Shown piece after piece: positions 7,891 to 15,453 of a DNA stretch of 64,000 nt. Source of the stretch: Winogradskyella sp. (GTDB taxonomy: Bacteria; Bacteroidota; Bacteroidia; Flavobacteriales; Flavobacteriaceae); assembly GCF_013213835.1 (NCBI RefSeq), contig NZ_JABSSU010000001.1:329546-393545 (forward strand), given 5' to 3'. The notes beneath the pieces are model-generated. The model did not search any database. It was not told the DNA's origin and worked only from the letters and a program-made list of their open reading frames with translations. Within the stretch, counting starts at the first letter, position 1. Each line of letters opens with the position of its first letter. Both the position numbers and the translations under genes were made by a program.

Positions 7891-9510
7891 ATGCTGTTGA
7901 TTGCTATGGTTACTTTCAACTCGTGTAAAGAAAAAAAACAGCCTGAGATTACTTCAGAAGAAAAAGCAATAGAACCAATAAACTGGAATAACGAAGTGAT
8001 TTATCACGTAATGCAACGTAGTTTTTATGATAGTAATGGTGATTTACACGGTGACTTAAATGGTTTTGTAGAAAAACTAGATTATTTGAAAGATTTGGGT
8101 GTAACTACCATTTTGTTTACACCTTTATATGAATCAGATTTTTATCATAATTACTTTCCTACGAATTATGAAAACATCGACCCAGAATACGGAACTAAAG
8201 ATGATTACATCAATTTTGTAAAAGCAGTTCATAGAAAAGGATTGAAGTTTTTAATGGATATGGAAACGCAATATGCCCAAAGTGGTAATATTTGGTTTGA
8301 CGATTCGTACAAAAATCCGAAGTCTGAATATTCAGATTTTATTTATTACACAGATTCTTTAAATCAGCATCCTGAGCAGATTTTTATGAAACCTAATTCG
8401 CCATTAAAAGATTTTAATCTGTGGCCAGACAAACAACGAAACATTGTTTTACTCGACTTAAATCATCAAAAGGTCAAAGATTATATGATGAATTTTTACA
8501 CCTATTGGGTTGACCCAAATAAAGATGGAAATTTTGATGATGGTGTTGACGGTTTTAGAATTGACCACATTATGGATGACCTTGATTACAAAGGCATTTT
8601 CGTGAATATGTATCAAGATTTCTGGAAACCAATTTTCACAGAATGTAAATCAATCAATCCTAATGTTTTTGTGCTTGGTGAGCAATCTAATTGGAATAAT
8701 TATGGTGAAGAAATGGTAAGTAAAAGTGGTGCAGATGCAGCGTTTAGTTTTCCGTTGCGTTTTGCTTTAGCTGGCGAAGAAGGTACACACGATATGTATA
8801 TTGACCCAACTTCAAAAGGTGTAAAAATGGACCCAAAACGTATTCATAATGAGTTAAAAGAAACAATGAAACGTTTTAGTGATAGTACGTTTTCGGTTAA
8901 CTTTTTAGAAAATCACGATACGTCACGTTGGGCCTCGGTTGTAAATAATAATGAAGGTCAAAAACGTGTTGCTGCTGTTTTAAATGTGTTGTTACCAGGA
9001 ATTCCATCTATTTATTACGGACAAGAATTAGGACTTACAGGTGTAAAGCAAGAGTATGGTTCTGATGCTAATCATATTCCTGTTCGCGAAGCGTTTCCGT
9101 GGACTTCAAATTTTAATGATAAAGGAAATGCAGTGTGGTATAAAGATACTGGCGAATGGTGGACGATTTCATTCTGGAATAATGAATCGGTTAAAGACTT
9201 TGCTGTAGAAACTCAAAAAGCAGATGCTAATTCACTTTGGAATCATTACAAATCCTTATTGAATTTAAGAACCAAACACGATGCTTTTAGATTGGGCAAT
9301 TATGAACCTTTAGAAGTTGAAAATGAACATATTTTAGCGTTTAAAAGAACATATAGTAATGAAGCGTTTGTTGTAATGTTGAATGTGTCTGATGAAGAAG
9401 CGATAACTGATAATTTAGGTTTTAATGACACAGTTTATCATAAAAATTCAAAAATTGAAGACGGAAAGTTAACGCTTGATGCTTATGGTTTTGTAATTGG
9501 AAAGCTGTAA
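7891..9510 (+). CDS. GH13-type alpha-amylase family lipoprotein with altered region I
   Basis: The open frame runs back to an ATG at 7705, but codons 17-55 of that frame are a palindromic repeat. I place the start at the ATG at 7891, which gives 539 residues and a signal of MLLIAMVTFNSC. The catalytic barrel has the GH13 nucleophile in DGFRIDHIMD (Asp225 here), the acid/base in VLGEQSNW (Glu264) and the third acid in FLENHDTSRW (Asp343). Region I reads DMETQY rather than the usual DxVxNH. It belongs to the locus with GH127 and the isomerase-like protein. The substrate is unknown. The native start may be at 7705 if the repeat inserted into the signal sequence. Confidence 0.83.
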   Translation: MLLIAMVTFNSCKEKKQPEITSEEKAIEPINWNNEVIYHVMQRSFYDSNGDLHGDLNGFVEKLDYLKDLGVTTILFTPLYESDFYHNYFPTNYENIDPEYGTKDDYINFVKAVHRKGLKFLMDMETQYAQSGNIWFDDSYKNPKSEYSDFIYYTDSLNQHPEQIFMKPNSPLKDFNLWPDKQRNIVLLDLNHQKVKDYMMNFYTYWVDPNKDGNFDDGVDGFRIDHIMDDLDYKGIFVNMYQDFWKPIFTECKSINPNVFVLGEQSNWNNYGEEMVSKSGADAAFSFPLRFALAGEEGTHDMYIDPTSKGVKMDPKRIHNELKETMKRFSDSTFSVNFLENHDTSRWASVVNNNEGQKRVAAVLNVLLPGIPSIYYGQELGLTGVKQEYGSDANHIPVREAFPWTSNFNDKGNAVWYKDTGEWWTISFWNNESVKDFAVETQKADANSLWNHYKSLLNLRTKHDAFRLGNYEPLEVENEHILAFKRTYSNEAFVVMLNVSDEEAITDNLGFNDTVYHKNSKIEDGKLTLDAYGFVIGKL

Positions 9511-9975
9511 TCACTTTTTATGCGCAGGAACTAAATCGCTAGCATCTTTTTGTTTTTCTCTAATGGCTAATCTACAATAGTTTTTACCTGAGTTAGATTG
9601 CGATTCTAAAACAATAAGTTGACCACCAACAGCATTCATAAGTTGTCTGTCGTAGTTCATAAGCTTGTAGCAAGCCTCAACGTTTCCTGTACCTCTAAGC
9701 GGACAATGTAAGTGGATTTCGGTGTAAGCAGTGTCTTCTGAAGTGTCTTTAATTTTGAAATATTCTTGTCCATCTGGTGGCATCATAGCTTGCCAAGATT
9801 GCGCAAGTTCATTAAGTTGAGAAACAGGCTTTGGTTTGTTTAAAACGAGATTAAGTTTTGCTGACCGAGTCGTTAAAAATTGTGTTAACCCATTGAAGAA
9901 TGAACGCTTAGAAAAGAAAGCGAATACACGTAATGTGGAATTGAATACAGCTTGTTTTTCTAAGTATTTCTTCAT
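9511..9975 (-). CDS. Conserved hypothetical protein with four cysteines
   Basis: A 154-residue protein not recognised with confidence. Residues about 1-25 are basic and hydrophobic (VFNSTLRVFAFFSKRSFF) but not a clean signal peptide. The C-terminal two-thirds reads as a small alpha/beta domain with HLHCPLRGTGNVEACYKL and SGKNYCRLAIRE. The Cys and His residues in it could bind a metal or form an active site, and a hydrolase of the amino-thiazoline type is one possibility. The stop codon is directly adjacent to that of the GH13 gene (9510/9511), so the two transcripts must overlap. It interrupts the plus-strand carbohydrate locus. Confidence 0.7.
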   Translation of the reverse strand: MKKYLEKQAVFNSTLRVFAFFSKRSFFNGLTQFLTTRSAKLNLVLNKPKPVSQLNELAQSWQAMMPPDGQEYFKIKDTSEDTAYTEIHLHCPLRGTGNVEACYKLMNYDRQLMNAVGGQLIVLESQSNSGKNYCRLAIREKQKDASDLVPAHKK

Positions 9976-10045
9976 TTGAAGTTTAAAGACATTTAAATTT
10001 TAAGATATTAGTAGAGTAATTAAAAATAGAAAAAAACAACCTAAA

Positions 10046-11677
10046 ATGAAACTAAATCATATCGTAAGCTTTTGTCTAATCGCAATATTGTTTGCTTGTA
10101 AAGAAAACAAATCAGAACCAAAGGAAGTTGCTGAAGCAAAGCAACCAAACATTGTTTTTATAATTACAGATGACCACGCATATCAGGCATTAAGTGCTTA
10201 TGATGATAAACTGATTAAAACACCATATATAGACCGTTTAGCAAATGAAGGTATGTTGTTTCAAAAGGCATTCGTAACAAATTCTATTTGCTCGCCAAGT
10301 CGTGCAGTGGCACTTACAGGAAAGTTTAGTCATTTAAATAGTGTTCGAGATAATTTAGATGTGTTTGATACAACGCAAGTAACCTTTCCTAGATTACTTC
10401 AAAAAGCAGGTTACGAAACTGCAATTTACGGCAAATGGCATTTAAAATCAGAACCAAAAGGATTCGATTTCTGGGAAGTCTTACCAGACCAAGGTCATTA
10501 TTACCATCCAGAGTTTTTAACACCTCAAGGTGAGATAAAAGAAAAAGGTTATGTAACAGATGTTATTACAGATAAGGCGATTCATTACTTAGATAGTTTA
10601 CGTACAGATAGTAAACCATTTATGTTAATGTACAATCACAAAGCACCTCATAGACAATGGTGGCCATCAATGCACGATTTAGAAGATTTCAAGTATAAAA
10701 AGATTCCAGTGCCAGAAACTTTATTTGATGAATATAAAACCAAAAGTAAAGCGTCTGCTGAAGCCGAAATGCGAATTGCAGACCATATGGCTTTGAGTGC
10801 AGATAATAAAATTGCGCCAGAAATTTTAGACAAGTTGAACTATGAAGAATTTTTAGATTGGTATAAAAGCTCATATACAGAACGTTTCAATAGATTGAAT
10901 GAAGCAGAGCAAGAACAATGGCAAAAAGTATATGGTCCAATTAACGAAGAGTTTTTGAAAAACTCACCAAAAGGACAAGCGCTTACACTTTGGAAATACC
11001 AACGCTATATGGAAGATTATCTTGGTGTTATTAAAAGTGTTGATAGAAATGTTGGTCGCTTGTTAGAGTATTTAGATGATAATAATTTAACCGAAAATAC
11101 AATGGTGGTTTACACATCTGACCAAGGATTTTATTTAGGTGAACACGGTTGGTTTGATAAGCGTTTTATGTATGAAGAATCGTTTAGAACACCATTATTA
11201 ATTCGTTATCCAAATCATATTAAAGCTGGAAGTGTCAATACAGATTTAGTTCAGAACATCGATTTTGCTTCAACAGTATTAGATGTTGCAGATGTTGAAA
11301 TTCCAAAAGATATGCAAGGTTTAAGCTTAACACCATTGTTTGAAGGAAACAACAAAGATTGGCGAGATGCATTGTATTACCATTATTATGAATATCCAGG
11401 TATTCATATGGTAAAGCGTCATTATGGTGTAAGAACAGAACGTTATAAACTTATTAGATTTTATTATAACATTGAAGCTTGGGAATTATACGATTTAGAA
11501 AAAGACCCTCAAGAAATGAATAACGTTTATGACAATCCAGATTATGCTGAAGTTCAAAAACAAATGCATAAACGCTTAGAAGAATTAAGAGTTCAGTATA
11601 ATGATGCTTCAGATAGACTTAACCAAAAATGGATAGATAGCGACATTAAACGACTAAAAAGTTTGGGTTGGTATTAG
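10046..11677 (+). CDS. Type I (formylglycine) sulfatase lipoprotein
   Basis: A 543-residue S1-family sulfatase. The lipoprotein signal ends LFAC (Cys18). Metal ligands appear as TDDHA (Asp42-Asp43). The modification motif is CSPSR at residues 82-86, where Cys82 would become formylglycine. Further family segments are GKWHLK, HKAPHRQWW and YTSDQGFYLGEHGWFDKRFMYEE, the last carrying the second metal-binding Asp and the His/Lys set. It needs a separate maturase, which is not in the window. Next to GH127, GH13 and the AraC regulator it suggests use of a sulfated algal glycan. The ester position is not predictable here. Confidence 0.93.
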   Translation: MKLNHIVSFCLIAILFACKENKSEPKEVAEAKQPNIVFIITDDHAYQALSAYDDKLIKTPYIDRLANEGMLFQKAFVTNSICSPSRAVALTGKFSHLNSVRDNLDVFDTTQVTFPRLLQKAGYETAIYGKWHLKSEPKGFDFWEVLPDQGHYYHPEFLTPQGEIKEKGYVTDVITDKAIHYLDSLRTDSKPFMLMYNHKAPHRQWWPSMHDLEDFKYKKIPVPETLFDEYKTKSKASAEAEMRIADHMALSADNKIAPEILDKLNYEEFLDWYKSSYTERFNRLNEAEQEQWQKVYGPINEEFLKNSPKGQALTLWKYQRYMEDYLGVIKSVDRNVGRLLEYLDDNNLTENTMVVYTSDQGFYLGEHGWFDKRFMYEESFRTPLLIRYPNHIKAGSVNTDLVQNIDFASTVLDVADVEIPKDMQGLSLTPLFEGNNKDWRDALYYHYYEYPGIHMVKRHYGVRTERYKLIRFYYNIEAWELYDLEKDPQEMNNVYDNPDYAEVQKQMHKRLEELRVQYNDASDRLNQKWIDSDIKRLKSLGWY

Positions 11678-11706
11678 TAAGATAAACGAGATAAAAAAAG
11701 TATAAA

Positions 11707-11743
11707 GTCGAATACTTTGATAATAATGATTAAAGTATTCGAC
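11707..11743. terminator. Bidirectional terminator between sulfatase and the lipocalin-like gene
   Basis: A perfect 12 bp stem, GTCGAATACTTT/AAAGTATTCGAC, with a 13 nt loop. It is flanked by A-rich and T-rich runs (aaa before, tctttatta after) and lies between two convergent genes. Confidence 0.75.
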
Positions 11744-11758
11744 TCTTTATTAAGTCAT

Positions 11759-12241
11759 TTATTCAACTCTTACATAATTTTCAGAATAAATTCTATTACC
11801 ATCTTCATCTAATTCAATTTGTTGAAAACGGTCATCTTCAAGAGTTAATTCGAAAATAAATTCTTTTTTAATAGCAATGACCTGATCCATTTCTGTAGAT
11901 CCAAAATCGAGTATTTCAGTTAGACTTTGGCCATCATATTTATACGTGCCATAACCAAACCATTCAGATGAATCAGCAGGTCTGTGTTTGCACCACATAA
12001 CTTTTGTGTCTGAATACATTTTGAGCTGTCGGAATTCTGGATTTATCGTAAAAGAATCAACAACAACATTATCAACATAATTATAAAATCCGGTAAGTTC
12101 CCAAGTGCCTTTTAAGTCTTTAAAATTTTCAGATATTTCTGCCTTATCGATTTGGTTATTTTTCAAATCATTGTTCATCTCATTTTTACATGAAAACATT
12201 AAAAATAAAGAGACACAGAGTATTAATACTGATGATTTCAT
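11759..12241 (-). CDS. Lipocalin-like lipoprotein of unknown function
   Basis: A 160-residue protein with a clear lipoprotein signal (LFLMFSC, Cys18) and a short Asn/Lys-rich linker. It then has a beta-rich domain starting LKGTWELTGFYNY, the usual opening of Bacteroidetes lipocalin-like domains. It contains GYGTYKYDGQSLTEILDFGS and ends in IYSENYVRVE. It stands alone on the reverse strand between the sulfatase and trxB. Its ligand and role are unknown; it is probably anchored to the outer or inner membrane facing the periplasm. Confidence 0.75.
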   Translation of the reverse strand: MKSSVLILCVSLFLMFSCKNEMNNDLKNNQIDKAEISENFKDLKGTWELTGFYNYVDNVVVDSFTINPEFRQLKMYSDTKVMWCKHRPADSSEWFGYGTYKYDGQSLTEILDFGSTEMDQVIAIKKEFIFELTLEDDRFQQIELDEDGNRIYSENYVRVE

Positions 12242-12370
12242 AATGTGCTATTTTAGATTTTCAACTCCATTAAATTAAGAAAATATTCTGACAAAATGAA
12301 GCCATTAGAAATTATTATGCCATCATAACAAGTGTTGATAACTTCTAAGTAAGGATTTATACAAAAAACC

Positions 12371-12378
12371 TACTTTTG
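12371..12378 (+). promoter_or_regulatory. -7 box of trxB
   Basis: TACTTTTG matches TAnnTTTG and lies 21 nt before the ATG at 12400. Its last three bases form the TTG that could be mistaken for an upstream start of the trxB frame. Confidence 0.65.
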
Positions 12379-12399
12379 TTTAGTAACAAATTAAAAGAT

Positions 12400-13383
12400 A
12401 TGTCAGATACTATAGAAAAGGTAAAATGTTTAATTATTGGTTCTGGTCCTGCAGGTTATACAGCTGCAATTTATGCGTCTAGAGCAAATATGAGTCCTGT
12501 GTTGTATCAAGGCGAGCAACCGGGCGGACAATTAACCACAACAAATGATGTTGAGAATTTTCCAGGATATCCAGATGGAATTACAGGACCTGAGATGATG
12601 ATACAATTACAAAAACAAGCAGAACGTTTTGGTACTGATGTGCGTCATGGTTGGATTACTAAAGTTGATTTTTCCGCAGATGTACACAAGGTTTGGGTTA
12701 ATGGTGAAAAAGAAATACATGCTTCAACAGTTATAATATCTACTGGTGCTTCGGCAAAATATTTAGGCTTACCATCTGAACAAAAGTATTTAAAACTTGG
12801 TGGAGGAGTATCAGCTTGTGCAGTTTGTGATGGTTTCTTTTACAGAAATCAAGAGGTTGTGATAGTTGGTGCTGGTGATTCTGCATGCGAAGAAGCACAT
12901 TATTTATCTAAATTATGTAAGAAGGTGACGATGCTAGTAAGACGTGATGAATTTAGAGCATCAAAAATTATGGCTAATCGTGTAATGAATACAGAGAACA
13001 TTGAAATTCTTTATAACACTGAAACTGATGAGGTTTTAGGAGATGGACAATTGGTGACTGGTGTTAGAGTGTTTAATAATCAGACCAATGAAAAATGGGA
13101 AATACCTGCAACAGGTTTCTTTGTGGCAATAGGACATAAACCTAATACAGACATTTTTAAGGATTATTTAGAATTAGATGAAACAGGATATATTATCAAT
13201 GCAGTTCCTGGGACAAGTAAAACTAACGTTGAAGGAGTATTTGTAAGTGGAGATGCTGCCGACCATGTGTACAGACAAGCAATTACCGCTGCAGGAACAG
13301 GTTGTATGGCGGCATTAGATGCAGAACGCTATCTTGCGGCTAAAGAAGCTGATTTTGAAGTATCCACTCCATCTTATAATTAA
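12400..13383 (+). CDS. trxB: Thioredoxin-disulfide reductase
   Basis: A 327-residue flavoprotein that uses NADPH to reduce thioredoxin in the cytoplasm. The FAD-binding motif GSGPAGYTAAIYASRA is near the N-terminus and the NADPH motif is VVGAGDSACEEA. The redox pair is CAVC (Cys140 and Cys143) in SACAVCDGFF; most homologues have CATC. The second FAD motif is VFVSGDAADHVYRQAITAAG. The frame extends 8 codons upstream to a TTG, but that codon is the end of a -7 promoter box, so the ATG at 12400 is preferred. It has its own promoter and terminator. Confidence 0.96.
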   Translation: MSDTIEKVKCLIIGSGPAGYTAAIYASRANMSPVLYQGEQPGGQLTTTNDVENFPGYPDGITGPEMMIQLQKQAERFGTDVRHGWITKVDFSADVHKVWVNGEKEIHASTVIISTGASAKYLGLPSEQKYLKLGGGVSACAVCDGFFYRNQEVVIVGAGDSACEEAHYLSKLCKKVTMLVRRDEFRASKIMANRVMNTENIEILYNTETDEVLGDGQLVTGVRVFNNQTNEKWEIPATGFFVAIGHKPNTDIFKDYLELDETGYIINAVPGTSKTNVEGVFVSGDAADHVYRQAITAAGTGCMAALDAERYLAAKEADFEVSTPSYN

Positions 13384-13418
13384 TGATATTCTAAATTAAA
13401 TTTGAGGAATGAAATATA

Positions 13419-13447
13419 AAAGCCGAAGCATTGCTTCGGCTTTATTG
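13419..13447. terminator. Terminator after trxB, probably bidirectional
   Basis: An 11 bp perfect stem, AAAGCCGAAGC/GCTTCGGCTTT, with a 3 nt loop between the convergent trxB and DUF2807 genes. The flanking A and T residues serve both strands. Confidence 0.85.
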
Positions 13448-13467
13448 TTTATACAAAATAAATTCTT

Positions 13468-14295
13468 TTATCGCTTCTTCTTTTGAAGCTTAGCAGTATC
13501 TTCAAACTTAGAAATGGTAATTGCAGGCGAACCGTATAAATATACTTCACTATCACCAGAAACTGCCAGTGCAATGCTTTCTGATGCATCGATTGTTAAA
13601 TCACTATTGTTTTCGAGCAAGGCATCAACAGATTTTGCGGTAAACTTAGCACCATTGAAATTTGCAGAGTTATCTAGTCGTATTGTTGAGTTGTTACTTG
13701 TACCTTCAATTGAAGCATCAGATCTTAGGTACAAATCAAAATCAGCTACTTTACTATTAATTAATGCATCAAGTTTCGAATTTCCATTTAATTCAATTTT
13801 AGTAGAATCTGCTGTAAGGTTTAATCTCGATTTAGATTTCCCTTCACTTATAAAACTGAAGCTTCTAGCCTTAATATTTAAGTAAGCACGAGAATTATCT
13901 AATGTGGATAATGATGCATCATTTAACTCCATAGAAGTAAGTGATCTGACTTCGCCATCACTTGTTAGTTTAATATCCGTCAGACTATCGCCATAATTTA
14001 CTGTAATGTTTAATTTTTTCTTGGAAGTGATTCTCATGGTTTTTGAGAAGCTAAGAACTCCATCAACTACATTGAACTGAATAACATCATGAAGATTGTC
14101 ATCAGTTTCAATTTCTACTGACGGTTTACTATTATAAACAATCTCAATAGAAAAGTCTTCACCTATTTCAAGCGTATGAAAGTCATCAATGTAAGTTTGT
14201 TTAATGGTAACATTTCTGTCTCCTTTTATTTTTTCTTGAGCTATTGACGACATAGCTAGCATTAAAGAAAAAAGAATAAGTAATGATTTTTTCAT
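13468..14295 (-). CDS. DUF2807 (GIN-type) exported beta-helix protein
   Basis: A 275-residue protein with a Sec signal ending SSIAQ and no lipobox Cys. The mature part opens IKGDRNVTIKQTYIDDFHTLEIGEDFSIEI, a typical DUF2807 head, then continues as short repeating strands rich in Ser, Asn and Asp, consistent with a beta-helix. It is the last gene of a reverse-strand group with a second DUF2807 protein, PspC and PadR. A hairpin at 14380-14414 separates it from its paralogue, so it may have its own promoter. The function of the family is unknown; the link with envelope stress is by neighbourhood. Confidence 0.85.
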   Translation of the reverse strand: MKKSLLILFSLMLAMSSIAQEKIKGDRNVTIKQTYIDDFHTLEIGEDFSIEIVYNSKPSVEIETDDNLHDVIQFNVVDGVLSFSKTMRITSKKKLNITVNYGDSLTDIKLTSDGEVRSLTSMELNDASLSTLDNSRAYLNIKARSFSFISEGKSKSRLNLTADSTKIELNGNSKLDALINSKVADFDLYLRSDASIEGTSNNSTIRLDNSANFNGAKFTAKSVDALLENNSDLTIDASESIALAVSGDSEVYLYGSPAITISKFEDTAKLQKKKR

Positions 14296-14379
14296 CTATA
14301 TAAATCTTTTAACCACAAATTAGACACTTTTTTTTAGATTATGTCACTAATGGTGGTGTTTAAACAAATATATACAAAA

Positions 14380-14414
14380 ACCGTCCCAAAAATCATAAAG
14401 ATTTTGAAACGGTC
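14380..14414 (-). terminator. Terminator between the two DUF2807 genes
   Basis: On the reverse strand an arm ACCGTTTCAAAATC pairs, with G-U pairs and one bulge, with GATTTTTGGGACGGT and is followed by TTTTTGTATA. It lies just after the stop of the upstream DUF2807 lipoprotein gene (14482). Confidence 0.6.
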
Positions 14415-14481
14415 CATTTTTGATTGGTTTTTTCTAATGTAAAAGATAAATAATTATCTCATTACTATGTTGTCCAACAAC

Positions 14482-15210
14482 TTAGTTCGCTCTAACACTA
14501 CCAGATGAGCTATCTGATTTTTCAACGCGTTCTGGGTTACCAGAATATCTAATATCACCACCACTACTAGCTCTTGCGGTTAGCGCTTTTGAAGTATTTA
14601 TTTGAATCCGTGCACCACTACTTGCTTTCGCTGTAGTAGATTCTGCTTTAAGGCTAGATGCACTAATATTACTGCCACTAGATGCTTCCGTCATTAATGA
14701 AACTGTATTGCCGTCTAATTGTATGTTTCCGCCACTTGAGGAATCGCAAATAAGTGTATTTGTATCTACATCAAGTTTAATATTTGCGCCACTAGAAGAC
14801 TTTATTTCTAAATCTTCAGAATTAATAGTGTTGTTAGAATAGACACTGCTTCCGCTACTTGCTTTAATTCTATTAATGTCTGGGAAACTAACGTAAATTT
14901 TACGTGAGGCAGCTCTCCTGATGTTCTTGGTTGAGAATATTTTTAATTCGCCATTGTCTACCTCTGTAACAATTAGTTCTTGCAAGTTTTCATCTGCTTC
15001 AACTGTTATTTCTGCGTCATTGCTCTGTGTAATATAAAGCTCTAAACCTTGACTAACTTTTACCGCGTTAAAATTCCCTTCAACATCTCTCTCAGAAGTT
15101 ACAACATTTCTGTCTCCGTCAATACCTTCTCCAAAATTCATTGAGAAGTTACATGATAGCATCAATAAACTTATAATGCTTGTTACTACAATTCTAACTA
15201 GTGTACTCAT
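14482..15210 (-). CDS. DUF2807 'head GIN' lipoprotein with SSG ladder
   Basis: A 242-residue lipoprotein (signal ends LLMLSC, Cys20). The mature protein starts GIDGDRNVVTSERDVEGNF, the head GIN motif. The second half carries seven SSG motifs at about 20-residue spacing (ASSGSS, SSSGAN, SSSGGN, ASSGSN, ASSGAR, ASSGGD, SSSGSV), consistent with one turn each of a beta-helix. It follows pspC on the same strand, 243 nt away. That gap holds an inverted repeat and a TTGA tandem repeat, so expression may be uncoupled from pspC. The function is unknown. Confidence 0.85.
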   Translation of the reverse strand: MSTLVRIVVTSIISLLMLSCNFSMNFGEGIDGDRNVVTSERDVEGNFNAVKVSQGLELYITQSNDAEITVEADENLQELIVTEVDNGELKIFSTKNIRRAASRKIYVSFPDINRIKASSGSSVYSNNTINSEDLEIKSSSGANIKLDVDTNTLICDSSSGGNIQLDGNTVSLMTEASSGSNISASSLKAESTTAKASSGARIQINTSKALTARASSGGDIRYSGNPERVEKSDSSSGSVRAN

Positions 15211-15257
15211 TTTTTAGTGTATTATGATTTGTTTTTTTGATTGATTTTCACCTTTGC

Positions 15258-15298
15258 CTTAGCAATACCATATTCTGATTGGTTTTGATATTGCTAAG
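15258..15298. repeat. Inverted repeat upstream of the SSG-ladder gene
   Basis: Perfect 10 bp arms CTTAGCAATA (15258-15267) and TATTGCTAAG (15289-15298) with a 21 nt spacer and no T-run. It is better suited to an operator or RNA element than to a terminator. It lies 48 nt before the start codon at 15210. Confidence 0.45.
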
Positions 15299-15312
15299 CA
15301 ATAGTGACTTGG

Positions 15313-15346
<34 letters not shown>

Positions 15347-15453
15347 CGTTTTTCTTGTGGTGAATTTATTTCAGTATGTTTTTGATGATTCAAATATCAG
15401 CAGTTCCTTCAAAATGTTAAACTAAAAGTCACTGAACTGTCGTTATTTGTTTC

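Noticed and set aside
5638..11677. A canonical SusC/SusD polysaccharide utilisation locus
   Set aside because: No SusC- or SusD-like gene lies in or near this cluster in the window.
13514..13885. 123-codon plus frame over the DUF2807 gene
   Set aside because: It is antisense to a gene with a signal peptide and a family head motif; I see no independent support.
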